Notes: a model not told the origin generated them from the letters alone. Counted from the first letter of the stretch, positions 1 to 8,085 are shown. The stretch is 64,000 nucleotides of DNA from Clostridia bacterium (GCA_017456765.1 JAFTIR010000033.1:1-64000), one strand, 5' to 3'. Program-made: numbers and translations.

Positions 1-945
1 CACGCTGACTACGTTAAGAACATGATCACAGGTGCTGCTCAGATGGACGGCGCTATCCTCGTTGTTGCTGGTACAGACGGTCCTATGCAGCAGACAAGAG
101 AACACATCCTTCTCGCTAGACAGGTTGGTGTTCCTGCACTCGTAGTATTCCTTAACAAGTGCGACCTCGTTGATGACGACGAACTCCTCGACCTCGTTGA
201 AATGGAAACAAGAGACCTTCTCTCTTCCTACGATTTCCCCGGCGACGATCTTCCTATCGTTAGAGGTTCCGCAAGAGCAGCTCTCGATGCAGGCAATGAC
301 CTTTCCGATGCAGCTTACGCTCCTATCCTTGAGCTCATGAGCCAGGTTGACTCTTACATTCCTACTCCTGACAGAGCTTCTGACCTTGACTTTATCATGC
401 CTGTAGAAGACGTATTCTCTATCTCCGGCCGTGGTACAGTTGCAACTGGTAGAGTTGAAAGAGGTACAGTTAAGATGGCTGATGAAGTTGAAATCGTTGG
501 TCTTAAGGAAACAAAGAAGACAACTATCACAGGTATCGAAATGTTCCACAAGATGATGGATTCTGCTGAAGCAGGTGACAACATCGGTGCTCTTCTTAGA
601 GGTATCGCTAAGAACGAAGTAGAAAAGGGACAGGTTCTTGCTAAGCCCGGTTCTATCAAGCCCCAGACAAAGTTCGAAGGTCAGGTTTACGTTCTTACAG
701 AAAAGGAAGGCGGACGTCATAAGCCCTTCTTCTCCAACTACAGACCTCAGTTCTTCTTCAGAACAACTGACGTTACAGGTATCATCACTCTTCCTGACGG
801 CGTTGAAATGTGCAACCCCGGCGATAACGTTAACATGAATGTTGAACTCATCGTTCCCGTTGCTATGGAAGAAGGTCTCCGTTTCGCTATTCGTGAAGGC
901 GGTAGAACAGTTGGTTCCGGTGTCGTTTCCAAGATCTTTGGTTAA
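1..945 (+). CDS. tuf: Elongation factor Tu, 3' part (5' end outside window)
   Basis: EF-Tu is the GTPase that delivers aminoacyl-tRNA to the ribosomal A site. The reading frame is open from base 1, so the gene starts before the window. The first residues in view ([17 protein letters not shown]) directly follow the DxPGH switch II motif of the family. The G4 motif NKCD comes about 45 residues later, then the domain 2 signature [14 protein letters not shown], and the protein ends in the typical VVSKIFG. Codon choice is visibly more biased than in neighbouring genes, as expected for a highly expressed protein. About 80 N-terminal residues are missing. Confidence 0.98.
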   Translation, partial: HADYVKNMITGAAQMDGAILVVAGTDGPMQQTREHILLARQVGVPALVVFLNKCDLVDDDELLDLVEMETRDLLSSYDFPGDDLPIVRGSARAALDAGNDLSDAAYAPILELMSQVDSYIPTPDRASDLDFIMPVEDVFSISGRGTVATGRVERGTVKMADEVEIVGLKETKKTTITGIEMFHKMMDSAEAGDNIGALLRGIAKNEVEKGQVLAKPGSIKPQTKFEGQVYVLTEKEGGRHKPFFSNYRPQFFFRTTDVTGIITLPDGVEMCNPGDNVNMNVELIVPVAMEEGLRFAIREGGRTVGSGVVSKIFG

Positions 946-985
946 TTGATACTTTAGAACAAAAACTTCCGCGATAAGCGGTTTT

Positions 986-1011
986 GATGGGAAGCCGCAA
1001 GGCTTCCCATC
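986..1011 (+). terminator. Hairpin after tuf, probable terminator
   Basis: An 11-bp perfect stem (gatgggaagcc/ggcttcccatc) with a GCAA tetraloop lies 40 bases after the tuf stop. Only a short T run follows, so termination may be partial or factor-dependent. Confidence 0.6.
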
Positions 1012-1014
1012 TTT

Positions 1015-1043
1015 GCGGAGAGCCTCCGCTGGCGATTCACGGG
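1015..1043 (+). repeat. Post-gene hairpin repeat, copy A
   Basis: A 6-bp hairpin gcggag-agc-ctccgc is followed by a GGCGATTCACGGG tail. The same layout (short GC hairpin with an AG-containing loop, then GGCAAATTTCGCGGG-like sequence) occurs at 2443, 41274 and 42788, each time just after a gene. This copy is the most diverged. Its role is unknown. Confidence 0.45.
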
Positions 1044-1132
1044 CAGTCTTGCATTTTGACAAACTGTCGATGTCGCTCAACAAACACTGTTTGCATTGCA
1101 TAACGAGGCAATGCAAACTCATTCAAAACTTA
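1044..1132. other. Intergenic spacer between tuf and FMN riboswitch
   Basis: No gene is visible. It contains a 10-bp perfect hairpin (tttgcattgc/gcaatgcaaa, 1090-1117). The TTGACA at 1056 has no convincing -10 partner, so the start of the riboswitch transcript cannot be fixed from sequence. Confidence 0.4.
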
Positions 1133-1248
1133 ACAATTTTTAGGGCGGGGAGAATGTCCCCACCGGCGGTATAGTCCGAGGGCGGCGAGAGCTGCAGATT
1201 TGGTGAAATTCCAAAACCGACAGTAAAGTCTGGATAAAGAAAAATTGT
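1133..1248 (+). promoter_or_regulatory. FMN riboswitch (RFN element)
   Basis: The conserved RFN core is readable: GGGCGGGG, then CCCCACCGGCGGTATAG, then CCGACAGTAAAGTCTGGAT. A perfect 9-bp closing helix P1 pairs acaattttt (1133-1141) with aaaaattgt (1240-1248). FMN binding is known to stabilise the aptamer and favour a downstream terminator. Here a terminator follows at 1277 and the next gene encodes a RibU-type riboflavin transporter, which fits the usual target. Confidence 0.95.
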
Positions 1249-1276
1249 AAAAACAGGTGTTTTTGCCTGTTGTTTG

Positions 1277-1308
1277 CCCGACGTGTTTGTCGGGATTTTT
1301 CTTTTTTT
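1277..1308 (+). terminator. Intrinsic terminator, FMN riboswitch expression platform
   Basis: A cccgac/gtcggg stem with a 6-base loop is followed by a run of T. An alternative hairpin (acaggt...gcctgt, 1254-1271) sits just upstream and may take part in the antitermination switch. Confidence 0.8.
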
Positions 1309-1331
1309 AGACCTCTGAAAGAATAAAGAAC

Positions 1332-1501
1332 GGTGGAAAAGCATACATTTTTAACCACAATATCCACATTTTAGTTTGGTAAAATGTGGAAAAAAACCTG
1401 TCGAAAACTCAAAAAACGCGTAAATATGTGCTTTTTGAGGTGGAAAAGTCGGTGGACTTGTGTGGAAACAAAAAAGACATGGTGGAAAACTGTGTGGATA
1501 A
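1332..1501. promoter_or_regulatory. Cluster of DnaA-box-like sequences
   Basis: About 170 bases hold one perfect DnaA box (tgtggataa, 1493-1501, the complement of TTATCCACA) and one TTTTCCACA form (1385-1393). There are also several near matches: ggtggaaaa at 1332, 1439 and 1481, ttaaccaca at 1351, atatccaca at 1360 and tgtggaaac at 1461. The surrounding DNA is AT-rich. No dnaA or dnaN is adjacent, so this is either a DnaA-titrating or regulatory cluster upstream of ribU or a displaced origin-like segment. Confidence 0.55.
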
Positions 1502-1551
1502 TGTTAAAAATGATGTTTAATACCTAACTTAATATGAAAAGAGGGTTTTTT

Positions 1552-2124
1552 ATGCAAAGCAAAGCAAAAGCAGTTTCCATAACGGGAATACTGGCCGCAC
1601 TTTCTGCAATACTTTTTGTTTATCCGCACTTTGTAGTGCTTCCCGGTTTTCCCATGTTCAAAATGGATTTTGCCGATATTCCGGCACTTCTTGCTGCGAC
1701 CGTAGTATCTCCCTTCTGTGGGGTGGTTGTGGTACTGATAAGAAATGCGGTTCATTTGTTTATGACGGATACGCTTGGAATAGGTGAGCTGTCAAACTTC
1801 ATAATAAGTGCAAGCTATGTGCTTGTGGCAGGATCTATAATAAAATTTTCAAAGGATTCTACGGCATCCATCGGACGCTCGTTGTGGGCAATGGTTTCGG
1901 CAACCTGTGTTGCGGTTGCGGTTTCCGCTCTGAGTAATTATTTTCTGATTATCAGGCTTTATGAAATGTTTGTAAATCCCGAGATTATGACCTTTGTCGG
2001 CGGTGTTAAAAATTATATAATTGCCGGAGTTCTTCCTTTTAATGCCATCAAGGCAGGAATCAATTCCGTAGTATTTATTACAGTATATAAGGCGCTTATT
2101 CCCAAAATAAAGTCATATATTTAA
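1552..2124 (+). CDS. ribU: RibU-type ECF transporter S component (riboflavin)
   Basis: This is a 190-residue integral membrane protein with about six hydrophobic segments. It is the substrate-binding S component of an energy-coupling factor transporter, working with EcfA/A'/T encoded elsewhere. The hydrophobic N-terminal helix and the FKMDFADIPALLAA segment match the RibU family. The upstream FMN riboswitch supports riboflavin as substrate. An in-frame ATG lies 18 bases earlier, but the Shine-Dalgarno aaaagaggg (1537-1545) sits between the two ATGs and favours 1552. It lies about 240 bases beyond the riboswitch terminator, with a DnaA-box cluster in between. Confidence 0.88.
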   Translation: MQSKAKAVSITGILAALSAILFVYPHFVVLPGFPMFKMDFADIPALLAATVVSPFCGVVVVLIRNAVHLFMTDTLGIGELSNFIISASYVLVAGSIIKFSKDSTASIGRSLWAMVSATCVAVAVSALSNYFLIIRLYEMFVNPEIMTFVGGVKNYIIAGVLPFNAIKAGINSVVFITVYKALIPKIKSYI

Positions 2125-2185
2125 GATTTTCATGCCGTTGTCATAAAAAGTTTATATATTATTCAACTTATAACTGTGAAATTTA

Positions 2186-2203
2186 TTGAAAATATGATAT
2201 AAT
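2186..2203 (+). promoter_or_regulatory. Extended -10 promoter for ferredoxin gene
   Basis: TGATATAAT (2195-2203) is a perfect extended -10. The -35 is poor (tgtgaa at 2175). It lies about 70 bases upstream of the ferredoxin start. Confidence 0.6.
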
Positions 2204-2272
2204 GGCAACAGAGTCAGAGGGTGTATGGTCCTACATGACTTATTGCACAAAATTTTATGGAGGTGTATTCTA

Positions 2273-2443
2273 ATGGCATACGTAATTACAGACGCTTGCA
2301 TCGGTTGTGGTGCATGTGCAGCAGAATGTCCTGTTGACGCTATCAGCGAAAAGGACGGAAAGTACGAAATCAACAAGGACGATTGTATCGACTGCGGTTC
2401 TTGCGCAGCAGCTTGCCCTGTTGAAGCTCCCGTAGCTGAGTAG
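2273..2443 (+). CDS. 2[4Fe-4S] bacterial ferredoxin
   Basis: A 56-residue electron carrier of the clostridial type. Two CxxCxxCxxxCP motifs are complete: CIGCGACAAECP near residues 10-21 and CIDCGSCAAACP near 38-49, enough for two cubane clusters. It probably serves pyruvate:ferredoxin oxidoreductase and hydrogenase-type reactions in the cytoplasm (family knowledge). The start ATG at 2273 has a strong ggaggtg Shine-Dalgarno. A longer in-frame extension upstream to 2225 lacks a ribosome-binding site and was not used. It is monocistronic, with its own promoter and terminator. Confidence 0.96.
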   Translation: MAYVITDACIGCGACAAECPVDAISEKDGKYEINKDDCIDCGSCAAACPVEAPVAE

Positions 2444-2472
2444 TCGAGAGGCTCGACACCGAAATTCGCGGG
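2443..2472 (+). repeat. Post-gene hairpin repeat, copy B
   Basis: gtcgag-agg-ctcgac begins in the ferredoxin stop codon and is followed by ACCGAAATTCGCGGG. The layout matches the copies at 1015, 41274 and 42788. A small AT-rich hairpin (acttaat/attaagt) and GCGTAAC follow; the last is also seen after copy D. Confidence 0.5.
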
Positions 2473-2519
2473 TTATTATTGTACTTAATCAAATTAAGTC
2501 AAACGCGTAACAAACGAAA

Positions 2520-2551
2520 AACTTGCATCAAACGCCGATGCAAGTTTTTTT
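2520..2551 (+). terminator. Bidirectional terminator, ferredoxin / WYL regulator
   Basis: A 9-10-bp stem acttgcatc/gatgcaagt is followed by seven T. A-rich sequence on the other side means it can also terminate the convergent WYL gene. Confidence 0.9.
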
Positions 2552-2552
2552 G

Positions 2553-3545
2553 CTATTTATATTTCTCGAGAACTTCTTTCGTATACTTCACAAAATCATC
2601 CGCAACGCTCTGCGGAGTTGCGATTTTCACCATATCGCCGAAGGAGAAAAGCCAGCCGAAGAAGTGGGGGCTTACAACAACATTACAGTAGACATAGATT
2701 TTGCCCTCGTTTTCACTTTTTCTCATCATGACATCCTTGCCGAAGCGGTCAATTACAACGCCGCACAGCTTTTCGTCAAACTCAAGGCAAATCTGCGTGT
2801 CTTTTCCGCCGAACATTGAAAAGACTTTTTTTGAATACATGGAAATGTCTGTTTCTTCAAATTCGCGCCTTCCGCGTCTTGCGTTTTCTGTAATGGAAAT
2901 GTCAAGCATCTTGTCAACCCTGTAGTGCTTTATCATTTCACTTTCCTCATCAAAGGCGATAAGATAATAGTTTTCGTCGTCCCAGTTGAGGGCATAGGGG
3001 CTGACCCTGTACTGTTTGCCGTCGTGACGTAAAACTCTTTCCTTGTTGACATCATACTCGAAATATTTGAATGTGATGGAAAAATTTTTTGTTATTGCCG
3101 TGTGTATTTTATCGACATTGTAGTAAATGCTTTCATTCATGCTCTTTATTCGGCTGGGAATTATAACCTGACGGGAAAGTGTCTGTGCCTCGTGCTTTGA
3201 GCAGAGGGTTTCCAGCTTTGCAATAAGCTGATTTGATTTTTTGTCGGTTATAAATTTTGCAACCTGTACCGCATCAACAAGCAGTTTAAGCTCTGACACC
3301 TCAAAGGTTCTGTCTGCAACATAATATCCCGTTGTGCCGCCCTGCTTTATGCTCATTACATCCGTGCCGAATGAGCGTAGGTTTTCAAAATCGTCGTAGA
3401 GGCTTTTTCTTTCCGCCGACACTCCGACAGATGCAAGATAATCAATTATTTCGTTTATTGTTGCGGTGTGGTTTTCGTCTGTGTTTTCAAGAAAGAATTT
3501 GTTGAGGTAAAGAAGTTTAAGCTTCTGTCCCGACTGCTTTGCCAT
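2553..3545 (-). CDS. HTH-WYL domain transcriptional regulator
   Basis: A 330-residue regulator. The N-terminal ~80 residues form a winged-helix region (INEIIDYLASVGVSAERKSLYDDFENL). The middle holds the WYL domain: the YRVSPYALNWDDENYYLIAF stretch and HYRVDKM are characteristic. A C-terminal WCX-like extension follows (SPHFFGWLFSFGDMV). WYL proteins bind nucleic acids or small ligands and control stress, DNA damage or defence genes in various bacteria. No target is evident here, and the neighbours are housekeeping genes. The start ATG at 3545 has an aaaggagg site 8 bases upstream. Confidence 0.85.
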   Translation of the reverse strand: MAKQSGQKLKLLYLNKFFLENTDENHTATINEIIDYLASVGVSAERKSLYDDFENLRSFGTDVMSIKQGGTTGYYVADRTFEVSELKLLVDAVQVAKFITDKKSNQLIAKLETLCSKHEAQTLSRQVIIPSRIKSMNESIYYNVDKIHTAITKNFSITFKYFEYDVNKERVLRHDGKQYRVSPYALNWDDENYYLIAFDEESEMIKHYRVDKMLDISITENARRGRREFEETDISMYSKKVFSMFGGKDTQICLEFDEKLCGVVIDRFGKDVMMRKSENEGKIYVYCNVVVSPHFFGWLFSFGDMVKIATPQSVADDFVKYTKEVLEKYK

Positions 3546-3613
3546 GATGTCAGCCTCCTTTTATGTATTTATTTTATCACAAAAAAATACAGATGTAAAT
3601 ACCTGCAAAATGC

Positions 3614-3642
3614 TTTACTTTTATTAAAGAATGTGATAAAAT
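3614..3642 (+). promoter_or_regulatory. Sigma-A promoter for PHP-HAD pair
   Basis: TTTACT and TAAAAT are spaced by 17 bases, with an extended TGA before the -10. It lies 34 bases upstream of the PHP gene. Confidence 0.6.
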
Positions 3643-3675
3643 ATAAACTGATAAAAGAGAAAAAGGAAGAGTATC

Positions 3676-4506
3676 ATGCCCATTTGTGATATGCATGTCC
3701 ACACACGAATTTCCTCGGATGCCGACCAGGCACAGGAAAATAATGTATTGACTTTTTGCGAAACGGCGATAAAAAGAGGAATTAAACATATAGCTTTTAC
3801 TGAGCACTGCGACATAATACCCGACCCCGGAGCCATTACCTGCGATGTGGCAGAAGCAAAGAGGGAAGCAGAGCTTGCAAAGGAAAAGTACGGCAAAGAG
3901 CTTGATATAATGCACGGAATTGAGCTTGCCCACATTCACAGACCCGAATGTAAAGCCTTTGCGCAAAACGTTCTTAATGATGTAACTCCCGACTTTGTTC
4001 TCGGTTCACTTCACATCAATGATGACGGAACCGACTATTATACCATGGATTTTTCACAGTACAGCGATGAATTTCTGCTGTCAAGCCTTGACGATTATCT
4101 TTCTCAGATAATTCACTTTGCAAAAACGTGTGATTTTGATTCGCTTGCTCACTGTACATATCCTTTAAGATACTTTCATATGCATTCAAGGCTCGGAATA
4201 ATTGATATGAAAAAGTATTTTGAGCCTTACGGCGAGCTTTTTAAGACGCTGATGGAGAGAGGAAAGAGTCTTGAGATTAACTCCTCAACCCTCCGCGGAG
4301 ACTATAAACAGCCGCTTCCTTGTTTTGATTTGATAAAGCTGTATGTTGACCTTGGCGGAAAGAGATTTACCCTCGGTTCTGACGGACACCACTTCAGTCT
4401 TGTTGGAACAAAAATAGATGAAGTTGAGGACTACATTAAATCCCTTGGTGTACAGGGAATTATGACATATCATAACAGACAGGAATCGTTTGTAAAATTT
4501 GATTGA
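3676..4506 (+). CDS. PHP-domain phosphoesterase, histidinol-phosphatase (HisJ/HisK) family
   Basis: A 276-residue metal-dependent phosphoesterase. The HxH metal motif is at residues 7-9 (DMHVHT), FTEHCD follows near residue 40, and GSDGHH lies near the C-terminus. These are the usual metal ligands of the PHP fold. HisK-type members remove phosphate from histidinol phosphate in histidine synthesis, but the family also acts on other small phosphates. No his genes are adjacent, so the substrate is uncertain. A gene for a HAD phosphatase follows with the start overlapping or abutting the stop, suggesting co-translation. Confidence 0.82.
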   Translation: MPICDMHVHTRISSDADQAQENNVLTFCETAIKRGIKHIAFTEHCDIIPDPGAITCDVAEAKREAELAKEKYGKELDIMHGIELAHIHRPECKAFAQNVLNDVTPDFVLGSLHINDDGTDYYTMDFSQYSDEFLLSSLDDYLSQIIHFAKTCDFDSLAHCTYPLRYFHMHSRLGIIDMKKYFEPYGELFKTLMERGKSLEINSSTLRGDYKQPLPCFDLIKLYVDLGGKRFTLGSDGHHFSLVGTKIDEVEDYIKSLGVQGIMTYHNRQESFVKFD

Positions 4507-4517
4507 CAGAGGTAGAA

Positions 4518-5279
4518 ATGATTAAACTTATTGTAAGTGATGTTGACGGAACAATCCTGACAAAAGAACAAAACGAAGTATCGGGCGACATGCTTTGCGC
4601 AATAGATGCGCTAAAGAAAGTGGGTAAAAAAGTGGCGGTTGCTTCGGGCAGAACCTACGGAAGCCTTGAAAATCTTTTTTCTGCTGTCAAAGAGGATTTG
4701 TACTTCATCTGCTGCGACGGAGCGGTGATAATTCACAACGACAAGGTTATCTATTGCAAGCAAATAGGCATAGCAGATGTTATTGATGTAATCAGACGAC
4801 CCGAGTACGAAAACTGCGGAATACTTCTCTGCACCCCTAAAATCCCGTACGTAATTCAGGGAAGCGAGGATTTTGCAATTACCGCCGAAACGCAAAGCGG
4901 AGAAGAAACATTTTACATTGAAAGACTGTATGACATAAAAGAGCCCATTGTAAAAATTGCCGTGTGGTCAAAGAACGGAAATGCCGAGCCGTTAGGGTTC
5001 CTGCCAAAATCTCTGAGAGTTGCGTATAATGTCGGTGAGTGGTGCGAATATACCAGTGCCATTTCCAACAAAGGTCTTGCCGTGTCGGATTTGCAGATGC
5101 GTCTTTACCTTACAAAATTCGACACTGCCGCTATTGGTGACGGAATAAACGATATTGAAATGATGAAAAAGGCAAAGATTGCCGTCAGTGCAAACTCTGC
5201 AAGGGAAGAACTCAAGTCTGTATGCAGCCGTCACACAAATGATGTTGTGGGATTTTTGAACAGCATGTGCGAAGAATAA
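4518..5279 (+). CDS. Cof-type HAD-IIB family hydrolase
   Basis: A 253-residue haloacid dehalogenase superfamily phosphatase. Motif I, DVDGT, is at residues 8-12 with the nucleophilic Asp first. The motif IV region GDGINDIEMM is near the C-terminus, and the type IIB cap lies between. Substrates are typically sugar phosphates or nucleotides. ATG 4518 is preceded by agaggt. A TTG at 4503 in the same frame would overlap the PHP gene and has no good ribosome-binding site. It forms a two-gene operon with the PHP protein. Confidence 0.85.
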   Translation: MIKLIVSDVDGTILTKEQNEVSGDMLCAIDALKKVGKKVAVASGRTYGSLENLFSAVKEDLYFICCDGAVIIHNDKVIYCKQIGIADVIDVIRRPEYENCGILLCTPKIPYVIQGSEDFAITAETQSGEETFYIERLYDIKEPIVKIAVWSKNGNAEPLGFLPKSLRVAYNVGEWCEYTSAISNKGLAVSDLQMRLYLTKFDTAAIGDGINDIEMMKKAKIAVSANSAREELKSVCSRHTNDVVGFLNSMCEE

Positions 5280-5283
5280 TGCG

Positions 5284-5312
5284 AAAAAGGTGTCTTTTTG
5301 ATGCCTTTTTTT
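5284..5312 (+). terminator. Terminator after HAD gene
   Basis: aaaaaggtg pairs with tgccttttt (one G-T pair) and a T-rich tract follows. Confidence 0.65.
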
Positions 5313-5429
5313 CTTTTTGGAATAAAACGGTCTTTCGTGCAATATGTATAAATATACTTGTTTGTTTTCTCGGAGCCGGCAGGATTTCGACAAAATTTGC
5401 AAAAACTTGAAAAAATATTCCAAAACCCC

Positions 5430-5458
5430 TTGACAAATGGGAACTTTGTTGCTAAAAT
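5430..5458 (+). promoter_or_regulatory. Sigma-A promoter of feo operon
   Basis: A perfect TTGACA (5430-5435), a 17-base spacer and TAAAAT (5453-5458). The dyad at 5466 overlaps the expected transcription start, so a bound repressor would block initiation. Confidence 0.85.
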
Positions 5459-5465
5459 ACATTGT

Positions 5466-5483
5466 GGTTAGGGGAAACTAACC
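5466..5483. promoter_or_regulatory. Dyad operator 1 (feoA)
   Basis: An 18-bp inverted repeat GGTTAG-N6-CTAACC lies just downstream of the feoA -10. A second copy with identical geometry, AGTTAG-N6-CTAACT, lies in front of feoB at 5762. Position and duplication suggest a metal-responsive repressor site. It resembles, but does not match, the IdeR/DtxR consensus, where the half-sites are separated by one base. Confidence 0.6.
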
Positions 5484-5505
5484 CTATTGGAAAAGAGGTG
5501 TTATC

Positions 5506-5718
5506 ATGACTCTGAGGTCCGCAGAACCTGAAAAGGAATATGTTATAAAGAGCATTGTCACAGAGGATGAGGAGCTTGATGCATTCCTGTTTTCTCTCGG
5601 TTGCTATGCGGGAGAAAAAATTACGGTAATATCTCACCTAAAGGGCGGATGTGTTGTTTCCATAAAAGACGGAAGATACACAATAGATAACGACCTTGCG
5701 GATGCAATAGAAATCTGA
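5506..5718 (+). CDS. feoA: FeoA, ferrous iron transport accessory protein
   Basis: A 70-residue SH3-like cytosolic protein that supports the FeoB iron(II) transporter. The pattern of hydrophobic strands around SLGCYAGEKITVISHLKGGCVVSIKDG matches FeoA, including the conserved G-x-x-x-G-x-x-I/V turn. The start is set by aaaagaggtg 8 bases upstream. It is the first gene of the feoA-feoB-FeoB-associated operon; a 121-base gap to feoB carries a hairpin and a second operator copy. Confidence 0.9.
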   Translation: MTLRSAEPEKEYVIKSIVTEDEELDAFLFSLGCYAGEKITVISHLKGGCVVSIKDGRYTIDNDLADAIEI

Positions 5719-5728
5719 CAGAACCTTA

Positions 5729-5750
5729 CCGACGGGTGCGTCGGTTGGTT
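5729..5750 (+). terminator. Hairpin between feoA and feoB, possible attenuator
   Basis: ccgac/gtcgg with a 6-base loop is followed by a T/G-rich tract. It may lower feoB expression relative to feoA, or protect the upstream mRNA. Confidence 0.45.
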
Positions 5751-5761
5751 TTAACCTCGAT

Positions 5762-5779
5762 AGTTAGTTGTCACTAACT
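5762..5779. promoter_or_regulatory. Dyad operator 2 (feoB)
   Basis: AGTTAG-N6-CTAACT, an 18-bp dyad with the same half-sites and spacing as the site at 5466. Both lie upstream of feo genes and nowhere else that was noticed in the window. Confidence 0.55.
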
Positions 5780-5839
5780 CGATTCATACAAGATATTGTG
5801 ATTTGGTTCTGAAAGAACTTTAATATAGGAGGAAAACAA

Positions 5840-7837
5840 ATGAGAATCGCCTTAACGGGTAACCCCAACAGCGGTAAGACTACCATGTACAACGCTCTCA
5901 CAGGAAGAAACGAGAAGGTTGGTAACTGGGCAGGCGTTACTGTCGAAAAAAAAGAAGCGCTTATCAAAAAGAGCTTTTATAACGGAGAAGAGGAGCTTGT
6001 GGCAGTAGACCTTCCCGGCGCATACTCCATGTCGCCCTTTACTTCCGAGGAAAGCATTACAAGCAGCTATGTAAAGAACGAAAATCCCGATGCAATTATC
6101 AACATCGTGGATGCGACAAACCTTTCAAGAAGCCTTTTCTTCACAACACAACTTCTTGAACTTGGTATTCCCGTGGTTGTTGCTCTCAACAAGAGTGACG
6201 TCAACGACAAAAAGGGAACTGTCATTGACGAGAAAAAGCTCTCGGAAATGCTGGGCTGTCCCGTTGTTGAAACTGTCTCGACTCATACAAGCGACAAGGG
6301 ACTTGAAGAAGTTGTAAAGGTTGCGGTGTCTCTCAAGGGCTTGTCACAGAAAGCGCCCTATGTGCAGGGAAATCTTGAAAATCTTGACAAGGCGGCTGTT
6401 GTCGAAGCAGACAAAAAGAGATTCGAGTTTGTAAACGGTATTGTAAAGAAGGTTGAAACAAGAAAAGTTCTGACAAACAAGAAGAATGCACAGGATAAAC
6501 TTGATGCAGTTCTTACAAACAAGTGGTTAGGTATTCCGATATTCGCACTTGTTATGTTCCTTGTATTTGATATTTCCCAGTCAAGCCTTGGCCCGTTTAT
6601 TGCAGATACACTCGTTGGCTGGCTTGAAATGTTCCAAGGATGGGTTGGCGGACTTGCTTCGGGCGCATCGCCTTTCCTGCAGGCACTTTTGGTTGATGGT
6701 ATAATCGGTGGTTTTGTTGCCGTTGTGGGCTTTTTGCCTCTCGTTATGGTAATGTACTTCCTCATTGCACTTCTTGAGGACTGCGGATACATGGCAAGAG
6801 TTTCGGTTGTGCTTGACCCCATCTTCAAGAAGGTTGGTCTTTCGGGTAAATCCGTTATTCCCTTTGTTATCGGCACAGGCTGTGCAATCCCCGGCGTTAT
6901 GGCTTGCCGTACAATCAGAAACGAAAGAGAACGCAGAGCCACTGCAATGCTCGCACCCTTCATGCCTTGTGGTGCAAAGCTCCCTGTAATTGCACTCTTT
7001 GCAGGTGTATTCTTCTCTGATGCTTCCTGGATAGGCACGCTCATGTACTTTGCAGGTATTCTCATTATTTTCTTTGGTGCACTTCTCATAAATCTTATTA
7101 CAGGCAACAGCAAGAAGAAGTCATACTTCATTATGGAGCTTCCCGAATATAAAATTCCGAGCATCGTAAGAGCCGCAAAGGCAATGTGTTCAAGAGGCTG
7201 GGCGTACATAGTGAAGGCAGGTACAATCATTCTTGTATGTAATACAGTCGTTCAGATTATGCAGACCTTTGACTGGAAACTTCAGGTTGTTCCCGAGGGC
7301 ATGGAAAACACATCAATCCTTGCTTGCATTGCTGAGCCCTTTGCATATGTTCTCATTCCCGTTATTGGAATCAAGGCATGGCAGCTTGCGGCGGCAGCTG
7401 TTACCGGCTTTATCGCAAAGGAAAATGTTGTGGGTACTATTGCAGTATGCTACGGTATCACAAATTTCATAGATGTTGATGAGCTTGTCCTCACTGGTGG
7501 CGCAAGTGAAGTTGCTGTTGCCATGGGACTTACTAAGGTTGCAGCCCTTGCATACCTCATGTTCAACCTCTTTACACCTCCCTGCTTTGCGGCAATAGGT
7601 GCCATGAACAGTGAAATGAAGAGTGCAAAGTGGCTGTGGGGCGGAATAGGTCTTCAGTTTGCGACAGGCTTTACCGTGGCATACCTCGTTTACCAGATTG
7701 GTACGCTTATTGTAACAGGTTCATTTGGCGCAGGCTTTGTTCCAGGTCTTATAGCAGTTGTTGTGTTTGCCGTAATTATCGGTATGCTTATAGCAAATAC
7801 AAACAAAAAAATCGCCGAAGAAAAGGCGGCAAAATAA
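5840..7837 (+). CDS. feoB: FeoB, ferrous iron transporter
   Basis: A 665-residue membrane protein that imports Fe(II). The N-terminal G domain has the G1 motif GNPNSGKTT at residues 7-15, a G3-like DLPGAYS and the G4 NKSD. The membrane part has two Gate-type repeats (for example IPFVIGTGCAIPGVMACRT and the matching region near residue 500). Length is typical. The start has an ataggagg site. It follows feoA and precedes the Cys-rich FeoB-associated protein. Confidence 0.97.
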   Translation: MRIALTGNPNSGKTTMYNALTGRNEKVGNWAGVTVEKKEALIKKSFYNGEEELVAVDLPGAYSMSPFTSEESITSSYVKNENPDAIINIVDATNLSRSLFFTTQLLELGIPVVVALNKSDVNDKKGTVIDEKKLSEMLGCPVVETVSTHTSDKGLEEVVKVAVSLKGLSQKAPYVQGNLENLDKAAVVEADKKRFEFVNGIVKKVETRKVLTNKKNAQDKLDAVLTNKWLGIPIFALVMFLVFDISQSSLGPFIADTLVGWLEMFQGWVGGLASGASPFLQALLVDGIIGGFVAVVGFLPLVMVMYFLIALLEDCGYMARVSVVLDPIFKKVGLSGKSVIPFVIGTGCAIPGVMACRTIRNERERRATAMLAPFMPCGAKLPVIALFAGVFFSDASWIGTLMYFAGILIIFFGALLINLITGNSKKKSYFIMELPEYKIPSIVRAAKAMCSRGWAYIVKAGTIILVCNTVVQIMQTFDWKLQVVPEGMENTSILACIAEPFAYVLIPVIGIKAWQLAAAAVTGFIAKENVVGTIAVCYGITNFIDVDELVLTGGASEVAVAMGLTKVAALAYLMFNLFTPPCFAAIGAMNSEMKSAKWLWGGIGLQFATGFTVAYLVYQIGTLIVTGSFGAGFVPGLIAVVVFAVIIGMLIANTNKKIAEEKAAK

Positions 7838-7857
7838 AAAACAAAGGAGATGAACGT

Positions 7858-8037
7858 ATGACGGATATAATTATAATTGCAGTTGTTGTTATCATAATAG
7901 GCGCGGCGTCGCTTTACATATACAAGGCAAAGAAAAGCGGACAAAAGTGCGTGGGATGTCCGTCATCAAAGACCTGCGGCAGTAAAAACTGCAGTTGCGG
8001 TTGCTCTTCAAACGAATCCGCAAAATCGGATAAATAG
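7858..8037 (+). CDS. FeoB-associated Cys-rich membrane protein
   Basis: A 59-residue protein with one N-terminal membrane helix (about residues 3-21) and a Cys-rich tail (CVGCPSSKTCGSKNCSCGC) that could bind metal. Such proteins commonly follow feoB in Firmicutes. ATG 7858 is preceded by aaaggagatg, only 20 bases after feoB, so it is part of the operon. A longer open frame upstream overlaps feoB out of frame and is not real. Confidence 0.9.
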   Translation: MTDIIIIAVVVIIIGAASLYIYKAKKSGQKCVGCPSSKTCGSKNCSCGCSSNESAKSDK

Positions 8038-8085
8038 CGACAACCTCCAAACTTGTTGCAAACATACATACAAACCATACACAAA

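Noticed and set aside
1332..1501. Chromosomal origin oriC
   Set aside because: DnaA-like boxes are dense, but dnaA/dnaN are absent and no skew data are available; kept as a box cluster only.
5466..5483. Canonical IdeR/DtxR or Fur box
   Set aside because: Half-sites GGTTAG/CTAACC are separated by six bases rather than one, and there is no GATAAT-type Fur repeat; kept only as an unnamed dyad.
6358..7230. 290-codon minus-strand frame within feoB
   Set aside because: Entirely inside a confidently identified FeoB gene; Pro/Ser/Thr-rich shadow translation without motifs.
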